From Arthrinium phaeospermum (lineage: Eukaryota; Ascomycota; Sordariomycetes; Amphisphaeriales; Apiosporaceae): a DNA stretch of 64,000 nt. Position 1 is the first letter of the stretch, and each line of letters begins with the position of its first letter. This document shows, in pieces, positions 22,017 through 32,561 of the stretch. The stretch is from the NCBI GenBank assembly GCA_006503535.1, contig QYRS01000009.1:2728001-2792000 (forward strand). Reading direction: 5' to 3'. The notes beneath the pieces were generated by a model. It saw only the letters and a program-made list of their open reading frames with translations, ran no database searches and had not been told where the DNA came from. The translations under genes were made by a program, and so were the position numbers.

Positions 22017-23662
22017 GATGGCTGTGGTGTGGGGAGGAGGAGATACGGTTTGAAATATGGTCAATTGGTATCAGGATATCTTTCAATAATCGTATTGGGT
22101 GTTGTAGGTATAGAAAGAGCCGGTATTGGGGTTTTCACGGAGGGGGTATAATTGGCGAGAATAGAGAAAATGTGAGTGAACGGTTTCAGTTGAGTTTATC
22201 TACTTCCTACCTGCGTCGGGCATATGCAGCACCTGCCGGGCCTTTCCTCCGCGCGGTCATCGTACATTCAACAAAAGATTGATCTCAATGACGCAGTGGT
22301 TGCGTTGGGTGACAGACCCAATGCAGGAACACAGGCTAGCGATCTAGCGATCTAGCAAATGCGGGAAAGTATGGGGGGAAATGGACAAAGCGGGCTGCGG
22401 GCGGGATACAAGCCCAGCCATGTTGGACCAAACTCTCCGGTGGAATGACGTGGGCTATGGTCAGAGCCGAGACAGAGCTGCCGTCGAGACATCAATGGAA
22501 GGGGAAAGATGCTCAAAGCCATGCACCCATCGTCATTGTCCGGAAGCCATTGGATTTCTCCTAGCTGTTCCAGTAGTTCCTCTTTCTCAGCCAGTGCCGC
22601 GCCGGATTGCTTCAAGCTGTCCGGACCTGATTCCGAGCAGAGAGCTAAGCAGTAGCTACGTCAGTTTTGGAATACTAATTCAAGCCTGGCGCCTGTGTAG
22701 TTCAGCCTCCAATCCAGCTTCTTTACCTCAGCGACATAAAAAGGGCGCTGTAGGACTTGCTTTTGGGAAGCTTGTCGCGCGCTCCATGGGGGATACCGAC
22801 ACCCAACCGTCAGTCAGAGCGACATCTGTGACATGTCCCCATGACCCGTGCGAGAAGAGACACTCGCGGTCTCGGTCAGATTAGTCAGTCACAGATTGGA
22901 AGTGATTCAACACTCAATTGAGGTCAGGTATAGCTTCGGAATCAGGTAGCAGCTGAATGGAAGGAACTCCATTTTGATCCAGGCAGGATCCAATGGCTTT
23001 TGCTTGGAGATTGAAGCGCAACCTCGGTCCAAGAACGTAATACATCTTCTCCCCGTGCCGAAGTGAGAGGGCGGCTACTTGCGGGTTTGCTAGGTTGATG
23101 TGCAGCATCCTGACCAAGATCTTGAACACTGCTAAAGTATTGTCATGACGGAAGAAGTGCTTCTCTTAAAAGTAGCATGGCAGTCAGAGTGACAGTCAAT
23201 ACAGCAGACGAACCAATGGATGTGAAAAAGCAGTGATGCATATTAATAATATCCCCTTAATGGCGAGAACGCTGCTTTTCGTACAGTACTTCCCTTGGAT
23301 AATTGATAGGCCAGTTTATCCAATCGGGTATTCCATTCAACGGAATAAACGTTATGCCAATAGCACCAATTAATCCCTGGTATGTACAGTACAGCATAAT
23401 CCGGTGGGAGCAGCGTTCTCGCCATCAAGGGGATACGTTGCTTATGGCTTTGATGTGGTTTTCTGGAACTGTTCGCCGAGCCAGATCTCCCTTGCCCGAT
23501 CTAATCTTGATAACGATAGAGATGGATAGGACCCGTTTCTCTCAGCGCTCTGTCCAACCTGGATTTTTTTTTTCTCACCACTTCAATAAATGCCAACACC
23601 TGTCTAGACGCATAGCCACAGCCATGCAGCAAGGCGAGTGCCGACCTCGCTGCCAAGCCAAG

Positions 23663-23671
23663 TTATCTGAT
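23663..23671 (-). promoter_or_regulatory. Iron-responsive GATA element (ATCAGATAA)
   Basis: Exact match, read on the minus strand, to ATCWGATAA, the site described for SreA/SRE/Urbs1-type iron-responsive GATA repressors. It lies about 840 bp upstream of the acyltransferase ATG, 51 bp from a second site. The match is seen; its function is inferred. Confidence 0.65.
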
Positions 23672-23713
23672 CAAACCCTTCCCCACCCCGGTCTCGGTTG
23701 ATCCCCTTTTCAG

Positions 23714-23722
23714 TTATCAGAT
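23714..23722 (-). promoter_or_regulatory. Iron-responsive GATA element (ATCTGATAA)
   Basis: Second exact match in the acyltransferase upstream region, about 790 bp from the ATG. Two sites 51 bp apart on the same strand fit cooperative GATA-factor binding. Confidence 0.65.
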
Positions 23723-24508
23723 CCGTCCATAGTGGCCCCCTCCCTCCAGAATTCTCCCCTTCGCGCCCGCCAAGGCCCCGCGAACCCAGCCTCTCCTTCA
23801 CGGTCCCATCGGCCCATTTTCGACGCAGTCTGCTGGCAGCTTTTTCCCTGCCCACTGCCTACGTTCTGCCAATCTGCATGGGTAGCGCGAAAAATTCTGC
23901 TCCAAGTGTTTGCGTACTCGTTCCGAATAGGGAAGTCGGACGGTCGCATCACGGTACTTCTCGGTACATGGCGACTTGGGAGTACTTCTTCTGCTTCTCC
24001 TCCTCCCATCGTTGTCGCGCTCTCGGGTGGGGCAAGCATGGGGATTGGTAGTGGTTGCTTAGGTACGGGCTATTATGATGTGAACACCACTGACGAGGAT
24101 GCGACTTCGCGCGACCTTTTCGTCTGGGGGCCGGCCATAGGAAGAAACCGCTCCCGGCAAAATGGCAACTCTGACGTGATAGCTCAAGACCGCGCCATAC
24201 TTGTACGTACACGCTTGACAGGGACTGCCTGGAGATGTGTATGGATGGCACGACAGCCGATCCGAACGACTCCTTGGCCCAGGAAAGTGAGCGCAAATGT
24301 CGGTCGGTCGGCATTGGGTGCGATATAGCTCCACCAGAGCTTCCCAAGCTCTCGAAAGTGGGATGATGTTCCTTCTTCATTGTTCGCCACGATTTGTCTG
24401 TTTGCTATACCATCTTCCCTCCCAGTATCATCAGCACATCTTCGTAATATAGCGTTGCTCAGAATACACTTGATTTATACTTGTGTTCACTTATACATAC
24501 TTACCTAC

Positions 24509-25876
24509 ATGATGACTTCCACAGCCGCCGATGACGACCGGCCGGTCCTCAGACTGCCACACCCATACCTGACGTCGTACTACCTGGTGAAGTCGAGCAA
24601 GAAGTCCGAGAGCAACAGCAGCAATGGCTTCCTCCAGCTCGAGACCAGAAACAACACGGAGAGCAGCAAGAGCACCGGCAAGCCGCTCCCCAAGCCCCTC
24701 CACAACCCCTCCCTCTACTTCACCGACCTCACGGACCTGAAGTCGAGCGAGCGGCCGCCCGAGTCCAACAACACGCCCTGGGGCCGCGCGCGCCGCGCCC
24801 CCTCGTCCACCTTCGCGTGGGACGGGCCGGCAGCGGCCCCCAACCTGGGCCAGGCCTGGCTGCTCGTCTACGTCCTGTTCACGCTGCGGCCGTCGATGGA
24901 GGTGTTCCGCCTCTCGCTCGAGGGCGCGGGGCGGGACCAGCTCGCCCACCAGCTCAAGGCCGTCGGGCTCGCCGTCGACCACCCCGTCGCCACGGGCCTC
25001 GTCGACGAGCTGGTCGTGCTCCGGAGCACCTTCTGGCAGGGCGCGGGCTCGCCGTTCGGGCCGCGCAGCACCTGGCTGCCCGAAGATACAGCTTCCTCTG
25101 ACTCCGACTCTGCTTCCTTCACCACGTCCGCGTACCCCCTCGCCCCCTTGCAGCACACCATGACCAACGAGCCGGGCACGGCGCTGACGTGGCACCCGCG
25201 GCGCCCCGTCAAGCCGCGGCCCGGCTCGACCATCTACAGCCGGTGGATCCCGCACCTGCGCGAGCACTTCTCCATGGTGGCGCTCGACTACACCGACGCG
25301 GAGCACCTGCGGCTGTTCCACGAGTGGCAGAACGACCCGCGCGTGTCGCAGGGCTGGAACGAGACGGGCACGCTGGAGCAGCACCGCGAGTACCTGCGCC
25401 GGCAGCACGCGGACCCGCACCAGATCACGGTGCTGGCCCAGTTCGACGATATCCCGTTTGCCTACTTCGAGGTCTACTGGGGCAAGGAGGACCGGCTCGG
25501 CGCGTACTACGGCGCGGGCGATTTTGATAGGGGCCGCCACTCGCTCGTGGGCGACGTGCGGTTCCGCGGCCCCCACCGCGTCTCGGCCTGGTGGTCCAGC
25601 TTGATGCACTACCTCTTCCTCGACGACCCGCGCACCATGCACGTCGTCGGCGAGCCCAAGTACACCAACAGCTCCGTCCTGGCCTACGACTTCGTCCACG
25701 GCTTCTCGCTCGAGAAGTTCGTCGACCTGCCCCACAAGCGCTCCGCCTTTGTCCGCTGCTCCCGCGAGCGCTTCTTCCAGCTGTCGCCCCTCGGCGGCGG
25801 TACTGGTGGCGAGAGCGGGGGGAGTAATGAGAAGGTCGTGGGCGGGACGTTGGTTGGGCTGCTGCCGAAGCTGTAG
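24509..25876 (+). CDS. Siderophore N5-hydroxyornithine acyltransferase (SidF/SidL-like)
   Basis: A 455-residue single exon from the first ATG (24509; a second ATG follows at once). The C-terminal half, from about residue 250, has the GNAT-like fold signature of IucB/MbtK-type siderophore acyltransferases: FHEWQNDPRVSQGW, a long AYFEVYWGKED strand and the conserved segment DRGRHSLVGDVRFRGP. The family moves acetyl-CoA or anhydromevalonyl-CoA onto N5-hydroxyornithine to make the hydroxamate. Homologues are SidL (acetyl, ferricrocin) and SidF (anhydromevalonyl, fusarinine/TAFC); the nearby SidI-like ligase favours SidF. The last three residues, PKL, resemble a peroxisomal PTS1, and SidF is reported to be peroxisomal in Aspergillus. 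The N-terminal half is variable with Ser/Asn-rich stretches. Two GATA-repressor elements lie upstream. Acetyl versus anhydromevalonyl specificity cannot be settled from sequence alone. Confidence 0.8.
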   Translation: MMTSTAADDDRPVLRLPHPYLTSYYLVKSSKKSESNSSNGFLQLETRNNTESSKSTGKPLPKPLHNPSLYFTDLTDLKSSERPPESNNTPWGRARRAPSSTFAWDGPAAAPNLGQAWLLVYVLFTLRPSMEVFRLSLEGAGRDQLAHQLKAVGLAVDHPVATGLVDELVVLRSTFWQGAGSPFGPRSTWLPEDTASSDSDSASFTTSAYPLAPLQHTMTNEPGTALTWHPRRPVKPRPGSTIYSRWIPHLREHFSMVALDYTDAEHLRLFHEWQNDPRVSQGWNETGTLEQHREYLRRQHADPHQITVLAQFDDIPFAYFEVYWGKEDRLGAYYGAGDFDRGRHSLVGDVRFRGPHRVSAWWSSLMHYLFLDDPRTMHVVGEPKYTNSSVLAYDFVHGFSLEKFVDLPHKRSAFVRCSRERFFQLSPLGGGTGGESGGSNEKVVGGTLVGLLPKL

Positions 25877-26507
25877 ATTTGAAGTGTTTATCGACTCATC
25901 ATATGTAACATATCTGATGAAGGGATCTTGTTGCGGCTGTTATGTTTCCTTGAGAGATGAAACTCGCGGCTGGTTTTAGTTTTGATGTGAGGCGATGGGG
26001 GAAAAGCATGTATATAGAACCAGCTTCTCTGCCTGTCGTCGGCCATGTTCAAGTCTTGATGGCATTTCAGATGAGTGATATTAAAAGTGTTTACCGTGTC
26101 TTTCTTTTCTCGCAGAGGGTGGTGATACCATGGGTTCTGGAAATGATGAAGAAAACATGACCGGCTTATGGTCGACCCCTCATTTTACAACGAACTTTGC
26201 CTTCTCGTCGCAATTGATCACTACTTGAAGCGGAAAAACGCTGCCCATCTCACGACTCGTGCAGCATAACAATTTTCTCTGTCTTGAAACTCTGATATAT
26301 CAATGGATGCCTGTATATCTTCGAACTATATGCTTAATGCAACCCAATTCCTCTGACGCGACCAATCACGGCATCGAACCCCTCCATTTCCAAAGCCTAT
26401 CCAGCCAATTCCCATAGTAGGGACCAACGCCAAAAACTCCGCAGCCATTCTACTTTCCATATAAAAAACAGGTTAGGGGGAAAGTCCCCCAAAACTCTAA
26501 ATATGCT
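25877..26507. other. Convergent intergenic region
   Basis: 630 bp between the 3' ends of the acyltransferase (plus) and the oxidoreductase (minus). No gene seen; both terminators should lie here. Confidence 0.6.
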
Positions 26508-28047
26508 CTAGACCTTGACGGGGTCTTGTCCAAGTCGGAGGTAATCCCAGACGACTTTTGACAGTTAGCTAATGAACCCGCAATCGATGCCATGCATGAT
26601 GGAGAAAGGAAGGGAGAAAGAAGGAACGGTGACTTACTCTTGAACCCCAAATCATCCCCAAAGAACAACTTAAGCACATCCTCCCCGGACTTCATGCCCT
26701 CATCCGGCCCATACGACAACCCCATCTTGCCCACCGCCAGCCCAATCATGGGCGGGATCCCCGCCAGCTCCTGGAACTCGGGCACGTGTCTCTTCTCAGA
26801 AAGCGACGAGAGCTCCTGCAGCATGAGCTGGTGGATGTTGAGCCCCGCGTACCGGCCCTCGTGCATGGCGGCGCCGCACCGCTTGATGCCGGACCAGTGG
26901 ATCAGATCGCCGACCGCGAAGTGGCGGTCCGCGTTGGCCAGCTCAGTCTCCGTCAGTTGAATCTGCATCGTAGGCCGGATATTCACGAGCCCCGTGTCGG
27001 TATCCAGCGCGGCGGCGGGCAGGTAGTCGGTCGACGGCACGCTGCGCGAGATGGCCTCGATGACGACGCTGGCCGTCATCTTGTGGCCGTTGGTGAACTC
27101 GACCTCGTACCCGCTGTCGGCACCCTCGGGCTTGAGAGGCAGACTGGAGAGGAGCCGGTGGCCCATGAGGGTCTCGACCCCGGCCTCGCGCACGAGCTCC
27201 AGGGCCCGGTCTTTCACGTCGTTGGGCAGCGGCTCGGCCGACAGCAGCTTGTCGCGCGAGTGCGCCAGCGTCACCCGGACGTCGGGCGCCACCATCTTGA
27301 GCTCGGCGGCCATTTCGATGCCGACGGCGCCTGTGTTGGACCTTCTCGTCAGCACCCATTCATCCATTCATCTTGTCCATCATCCAACGCTTGCACGTGA
27401 AGAAGGTAAAAGCAGTGGTAGCAGTAAACTTACCTCCACCCACCACCAAAACCGGATGCCTGCTCCCGCGCACCGCATCGATATGCTGCCCGGCCTCGCG
27501 CAGGTACGTCTTGCGCGTGAGGGACTGGGGCACGACGGGCCAGGCGCGGCGGAGGCCGGTCGCGGCGATGAAGTAGTCGTAGGTCTCTTCCGTGGGCTTG
27601 TCGGAAGAGGATTCGAGAAACGTCGCCGTCCGGGTTGCCGGGTCGACCTTCTGGACGCGGCCGTGGACGAAGCGCACGTCGGGCCGCTGCAGGAGCTTGA
27701 CGTCGGCAAAGTCCACCCAGCACTTGTCGGCGTACTCCTTGGAGGACAGGGCCAGGGGCGAGCCGATTACGTGGACTGTTTATCGTATCGCGGGGTCAGT
27801 CTTGTGTTCAAGATACAGTGATATTATGTATGGATGGTCTTATGTTGCTGGGTGTGTCATGTTACGTACAGAAACCGCTACGCTCGTCGACAATGGTGAT
27901 GGAGACGGGGATCCGGGCGTCGAGGGCGCTGTCGCACTTGTCGAGCAGGTTGATGGCGGCGGCGAGGCCCGAGTAGCACCCGCCGGCGATGAGGACCTTG
28001 AAGGGGTTCGCGGTGCTCCGGACACCCTGGTTGAGCGAGTCCATCAT
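26508..28047 (-). CDS. AIF/AMID-like FAD-dependent NAD(P)H oxidoreductase
   Basis: Four exons, 28047-27870, 27775-27434, 27330-26638 and 26554-26508, all with GT-AG borders in phase, encode 419 residues. Two nucleotide-binding folds are visible: an N-terminal FAD motif LIAGGCYSGLAAA (about 19-31) and a central NAD(P)H motif VVGGGAVGIEMAAE (about 170-183). The first is preceded by the usual short lead and followed by the FFHVIGSPLAL segment typical of fungal AMID-like proteins. The C-terminal part has the second FAD contact, FAVGDLIHW. The short last exon restores a typical ending, VWDYLRLGQDP. The reaction is reduction of an unknown acceptor with NAD(P)H. It lies inside the siderophore block and has three ATCWGATAA elements upstream, suggesting iron-repressed expression. 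A role in reductive iron release or redox protection is only a hypothesis. Confidence 0.85.
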
Positions 28048-28362
28048 CTTGGAGGAGAGGTTTGTTGGCAAGGGTTCGTTCGGACCGGGGGAGTATCTGG
28101 AACAACGAGGGGTACAGAGAGCGTATGTAATATCAGCAGGCCAGGGACAAGAAGAAGACTGGACAAACGATACAAGTGAGCGGCGGCGACGACGACGGCA
28201 ACACAGGGCGAGGGAGTAATGAGAGAAGGTGAGTGATATGAGGTAACTATGCAACCACACTCCAGTTCACTACTACAGAATGATCGAAATCTCGCTCAGG
28301 ATGGGGAATGGAACACTTCGGCCCTCGGTTCAACGTTTCTACAGTATCTATCTACAATTTCA

Positions 28363-28371
28363 ATCTGATAA
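28363..28371 (+). promoter_or_regulatory. Iron-responsive GATA element (ATCTGATAA)
   Basis: Exact ATCWGATAA match about 320 bp upstream of the FAD oxidoreductase ATG, the closest of three in this region. Confidence 0.68.
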
Positions 28372-28599
28372 CCACTAGCCTTGATCCAAATCGGAGGAGG
28401 GGCAGGCCAGCATGCCTACCCAACGAGATGGACGCATGTATCACTGCGGGCAAAGGTGGGCGACATAGGAACGTTTCCTCCAGTGCTGAGCCAACGCGGA
28501 ATCGGGGTCAAGGACCAAAAAGATCCGTCAATGGCCGGCTCCATCTTGGCGACACAATCTGATACAACCTACCGCTGCGAGACCCCATGACGATGACTC

Positions 28600-28608
28600 T
28601 TATCAGAT
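28600..28608 (-). promoter_or_regulatory. Iron-responsive GATA element (ATCTGATAA)
   Basis: Exact match on the minus strand, about 555 bp upstream of the FAD oxidoreductase ATG. Confidence 0.65.
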
Positions 28609-28840
28609 CCGATGGAAGTGTCGGCATTACCACATAGGCGGGGGGCCATAGAAAGAGACTAACTAGCCAAGGGGATCAAAAAAGAACCCGGCGCTTTCTC
28701 TGCCCGACGGAGACCTGAAGGGTGGGCAGCCAAATTTTTCTTCCCTCAAATCCTCCAGTCTAGGTTACAAAGTGTACATCGTGGGAATTGCGGTGGGGTC
28801 GTTGGCCAAGGAATGGATGGCCTGATGTGGGCACCATTTG

Positions 28841-28849
28841 TTATCAGAT
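28841..28849 (-). promoter_or_regulatory. Iron-responsive GATA element (ATCTGATAA)
   Basis: Exact match on the minus strand, about 795 bp upstream of the FAD oxidoreductase ATG, in the same intergenic region as two others. Confidence 0.62.
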
Positions 28850-29294
28850 CCGCACCTTGCAGGGGGGGCCGGCTCCTCAAGCTGCTGCAGGCTCTACCGT
28901 AGTGCCCCTGTAGATGCATATGCCATTTTCCACGTATGAGGTAGTAGGGTCAGGCTGGTACTTGACTTTGGTACCGGTTCGTATTCGCGTAGCTCCAACA
29001 AGAATAATGCTTTCTGCAGCTGTATGCATGGATGCATGTCGAGCAGGTCGAATCAGATGTGTACGTACATTTGGGGTTTTGTTGGTGAATGCATCGTGTG
29101 AAGCCATGGTGTTATCCAGAAATTGTAATACGTTTTACTCCTGGACCATCATGAAGACCGCAGACAGTTACTGGCCATTCAAGATATTATTAGACATGTG
29201 TAAAAGTTGGTCTATTGGTTTCTCTTTCCCAGGTATATAGTGTATCTAATAGTAAACATGTCCTCTAATAAGTGAAACCCCAAGCATACCTCCC

Positions 29295-31111
29295 CTACAA
29301 CTTCTCCAACCGCCGCTTCCGCAGCATCTCCTCCCCCAGCCGCGCCATCTTGAACTTCTGAATCTTGCCGCTGCCCGTCAGCGGCACGTCGAGCGGCACC
29401 CCGTCGCGGCCCAGCCAGAAGACGTGGGCGGGCGCCTTGTGCTTGCCCAGCTTCTGCCGCACCCAGTCCCGCATCTCCTCGTCGGTCGGCGTTTCAGAGG
29501 TTTCGGAGCCCTCGGACTCGGACGCTTGGAGGAAGGCCGCCACCGCCTCGCCGTAGTGGGCGTCCTTGAGCCCCGTCACGATGGCCTTGGTGATGACGGG
29601 GTGGGCCATCAGGCGCTCTTCGATCTCGAGGGGGTAGATGTTCTCGCCGCCTAGATTGGTGTTAGCAAAGGCTGTTCAATGTGATAGATAGTGTAGAAGA
29701 AAGAATGCTTACCCCGAATGATAATGTCCTTAAACCGCCCCGTGATGGTGCAGTACCCCTGATCGTCAAACACCGCCTCGTCCCCCGTGTGCAGCCAGAG
29801 CGTGCCCGCCTCGTCGCGCACCATGACCTCGGCCGTCTTCTCCGAGTTGTTCCAGTAGCCGGCCTGCAGCTGGTAGCCCGCCATGCACAGCTCGCCGCGC
29901 TGGCCGAGCGGCACGACCTGCCCGTCGTGGTCGACAATCTTGGCCCGCGCGTGCGGCATCAGCGTCCCCACCGTCGTCAGCCGCCGGTCGATGGCGTCAT
30001 CGGTGAAGGCGTTGAAGCACGTCGGGCTCGCCTCCGTCAAACCATAACTGCTCGTGAACTCGCTCATGCCGAACCGCTCCACCATGAGCTCCATCAGGTA
30101 CCGCGGCACCGGCGCCCCCGCCACGATGCCCGTCCGCAGCGGCGCGCAGTCGAAGTTCGGGGGGAGGGGCAGGTTGAACAAGGTGTCGAACATGGCGGGC
30201 ACGCCGTGCACCGCCGTGCAGCGCTCGTCCGACAGGGCCCGCAGCACCGCCGCCGGGTCGAAGACCTCCTCGGGGAACACGATCTTGGCGCCGTGCGTGA
30301 TGACGGCCATGAGGCCCAGCACCAAGCCGAAGCAGTGGAACAGCGGCGGCGGGCAGCACAGCACGTCGTCGGCCGTGAACCGCATCCGGTCGCCGATGAA
30401 GCGCGCGTTGTTGACGATGTTGTGGTGCGTCAGCATGGCCGCCTTGGGCAGGCCCGTCGTCCCGCTCGTGAACTGCAGGTTGCAGACGTTGTGCGCCAGC
30501 ACCTTGCGGCTCAGGCGGTGCAGGCTGTGGTTGCTCGTCCGCTGCCCCTGCTTGATCAGGTCGGCGTAGGTCGGGTAGGCGGGGCTCGCGTCGCCGCGGA
30601 TGATGACGACGTTAAGGCCGCTGTCCTTCTTGTCCGCCAGCTCCGCCAGCAGCTTCGTGTTGTCGGTCCGCCCGATCTTCTTGGTGGTGAAGAAGACCTT
30701 GCAGTCGGAGAAGGACAGGGCATACTGCGCCTCGGTCGGGGTGTAGGTGTTGTTCAGGATGACGAGGATGGCGCCGATGCGGGCGACGGCGAAGAAGACG
30801 GCGGCGTACTCGGCGCAGTTGCCCGCCATGATGCCCACCCGGTCGCCCGTCGAGATGCCCAGCGACACCAGCGCCCGCGCCAGCTGCAGGCTCTGCTGGT
30901 TCAGCTCGTTGTACGTCCACCGCGCCCCCGTCCACGGCGTCACCAGGCACTCCTGGTGCCCGTGGTGCTGGCACTGCAGGTCCAGCAGCTCCCCCAGCGT
31001 CAGGTCGACCAGCGGCGGGTCGACCGGGCCCTGCAGCACCGACATGGTCTGCCGCTCCAGCATGGCCGCCTCGAGGGGAAGCGAGGCCGTCGTTATCGGC
31101 TGTGTGGCCAT
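29295..31111 (-). CDS. Acyl-CoA ligase, SidI-like (mevalonyl-CoA ligase candidate)
   Basis: Exon 1 (31111-29713) and exon 2 (29650-29295) around a 62-bp intron encode 584 residues of the ANL adenylate-forming superfamily. Visible motifs are the phosphate-binding LQFTSGTTGLPKAAM, the adenine-binding YGLTEASPT, LHTGDEA and GRFKDIIIRGGENIYP (reconstituted across the splice). The C-terminal catalytic lysine lies in TGSGKIQKFKM. This sequence type is shared by medium-chain acyl-CoA synthetases and by SidI, the mevalonyl-CoA ligase of fusarinine/TAFC synthesis. The siderophore neighbours and the SreA-type site upstream favour SidI. Aspergillus SidI carries a PTS2; here I see only a poor PTS2-like stretch near residues 20-28 and a weak C-terminal EKL. 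The alternative is a general fatty-acyl-CoA synthetase. Confidence 0.78.
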
Positions 31112-32561
31112 GATGTTATGTGATGGTGATGTCTATTACTGAACACGTGGGGTTGGGTCTAGGTCACAAGAGAATAGAATGTTCTGCATGCGTATCTACC
31201 TAAAGACCAAGGGCGCCGATATTAAGTTTGGGTATATGGAAACATTAAGAGTGACAACCGGGCTCAAGGCACTCGTAACGAGGCCCGACGAGCTGGCTGA
31301 CGAAGAAGCTCCTAGCATGCGATCTGGTGGATCCGGGTGGCCTACTAGGGCCTGGTGGTTACCATGCCACATGCCAAATGCCTTGAAATGCCTTTTGCTG
31401 GATAGAAGCATGTCCCCATTGTGTGGTACGAACCAGGGATCAAGTTCTTCTACGGCACTTACCTTGGAGAGGGTAGCCAAGGTGGCCTACACACGCATAC
31501 ATGTAGGCAGAAGACTTTACCGGATCCGGCTAAAACCCCTTGGGGGGACATTCTGGCCTCCTTTCTGATTCGCGCTCGAATCAAGCGGAAAAGGGCATGA
31601 TGGTGCCAAGAATGTAACCCAGGGAACACGAATTGTAGAGAGAAATTCCCTTCGAAACCAGGGATCATAGGACAATACCACTTCCTTCCTTCCTAATGGG
31701 ATAGGACCGAGCGGGGGAGCGAGCAAGCTAGCTGCTCCTACTGTACGGAGCCGCGCCATTATTGCTGGACGGAGAGCCGGGTCAAATGCGGTCAAGGCCA
31801 GGCAGAGGCAGGAGGCAAGTTTGGCGCTGGCGTCGCATCGCGGGAACCCGCGGCCCTCCTGTACGCAGCCAATAGCAACGGACAGCCAGCAGGAACATCA
31901 GTCCACTACAAGTAGCCATGATGTAAGTGGGAACGTCACGAAACCGACGGACAAGATTGATAAGTTCTGGGTGCTTGGATCAGGGATGGCTCGGGGGCTG
32001 ATGGTGGGGTGCGAAAGAAAAACATTGAAGAAAAAAGATCTAATCAGATGATCTGATAAGATTATGAACGCGCATCGGTCAGGGGTGTTCCACAATAGGC
32101 TGCGATGTCGGAAATCCGCTGCCTACAGTGTATCACTCTAACGGGGTTTTCCAGCACAGCACGAACCATCGAGGGTCGGGTCGGCCCAGTACATTGGCAG
32201 ACTCTTGACTGCTATTAAGAAATGTTGACGTAACTCTAATCAACTGGGAGGACGCGGTGCGGGTTGCCACCCCAAACTGCAAGCGGCGTAGCATCAGAAA
32301 GGTCTAAGGTTTGGAAATAGTCTCGTCCCCATATATTCGCAGTACCAAATCTATCAAGTCCGTCTAGATCTATTCATGCATGTGTGTATGTATGCGGTGG
32401 TATCTCTTGTATCCCAAAACGCCAAGCAGGCTTCTTTTTCCAGCCATGCATGCATGCATAACAGCGAGAGCCGTCGCAATGTAGGTAGGTATTCGTCAAA
32501 TCGTAAAACGTCGTAAAATGTAATGTAATGGGCGCCCCATCAAATCAAAATGAGAAATGAC
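31112..32561. other. Intergenic, ligase promoter region
   Basis: 1.45 kb between the ligase start and the 3' end of the MFS gene, holding one exact ATCWGATAA element and an adjacent near match. No gene is supported. Confidence 0.6.
32051..32059 (+). promoter_or_regulatory. Iron-responsive GATA element (ATCTGATAA)
   Basis: Exact match about 940 bp upstream of the acyl-CoA ligase ATG. It directly abuts a near match, ATCAGATG, at 32043-32050, making a degenerate doublet. Confidence 0.62.

Larger units (their letters stand above)
22017..24508. other. Intergenic, left boundary of siderophore block
   Basis: 2.5 kb without a supported gene. The right third is promoter-like and carries two ATCWGATAA elements, listed separately. 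The remainder has only short open frames. Confidence 0.6.
28048..29294. other. Intergenic with three GATA elements
   Basis: 1.25 kb upstream of the FAD oxidoreductase and downstream of the acyl-CoA ligase. It contains three exact ATCWGATAA elements plus a near match (ATCTGATAC at 28557-28565). No gene is supported. Confidence 0.6.

Noticed and set aside
29681..31123. 480-codon open frame antisense to the acyl-CoA ligase
   Set aside because: Composition is typical of a shadow frame. The opposite strand has the full ligase motif set.
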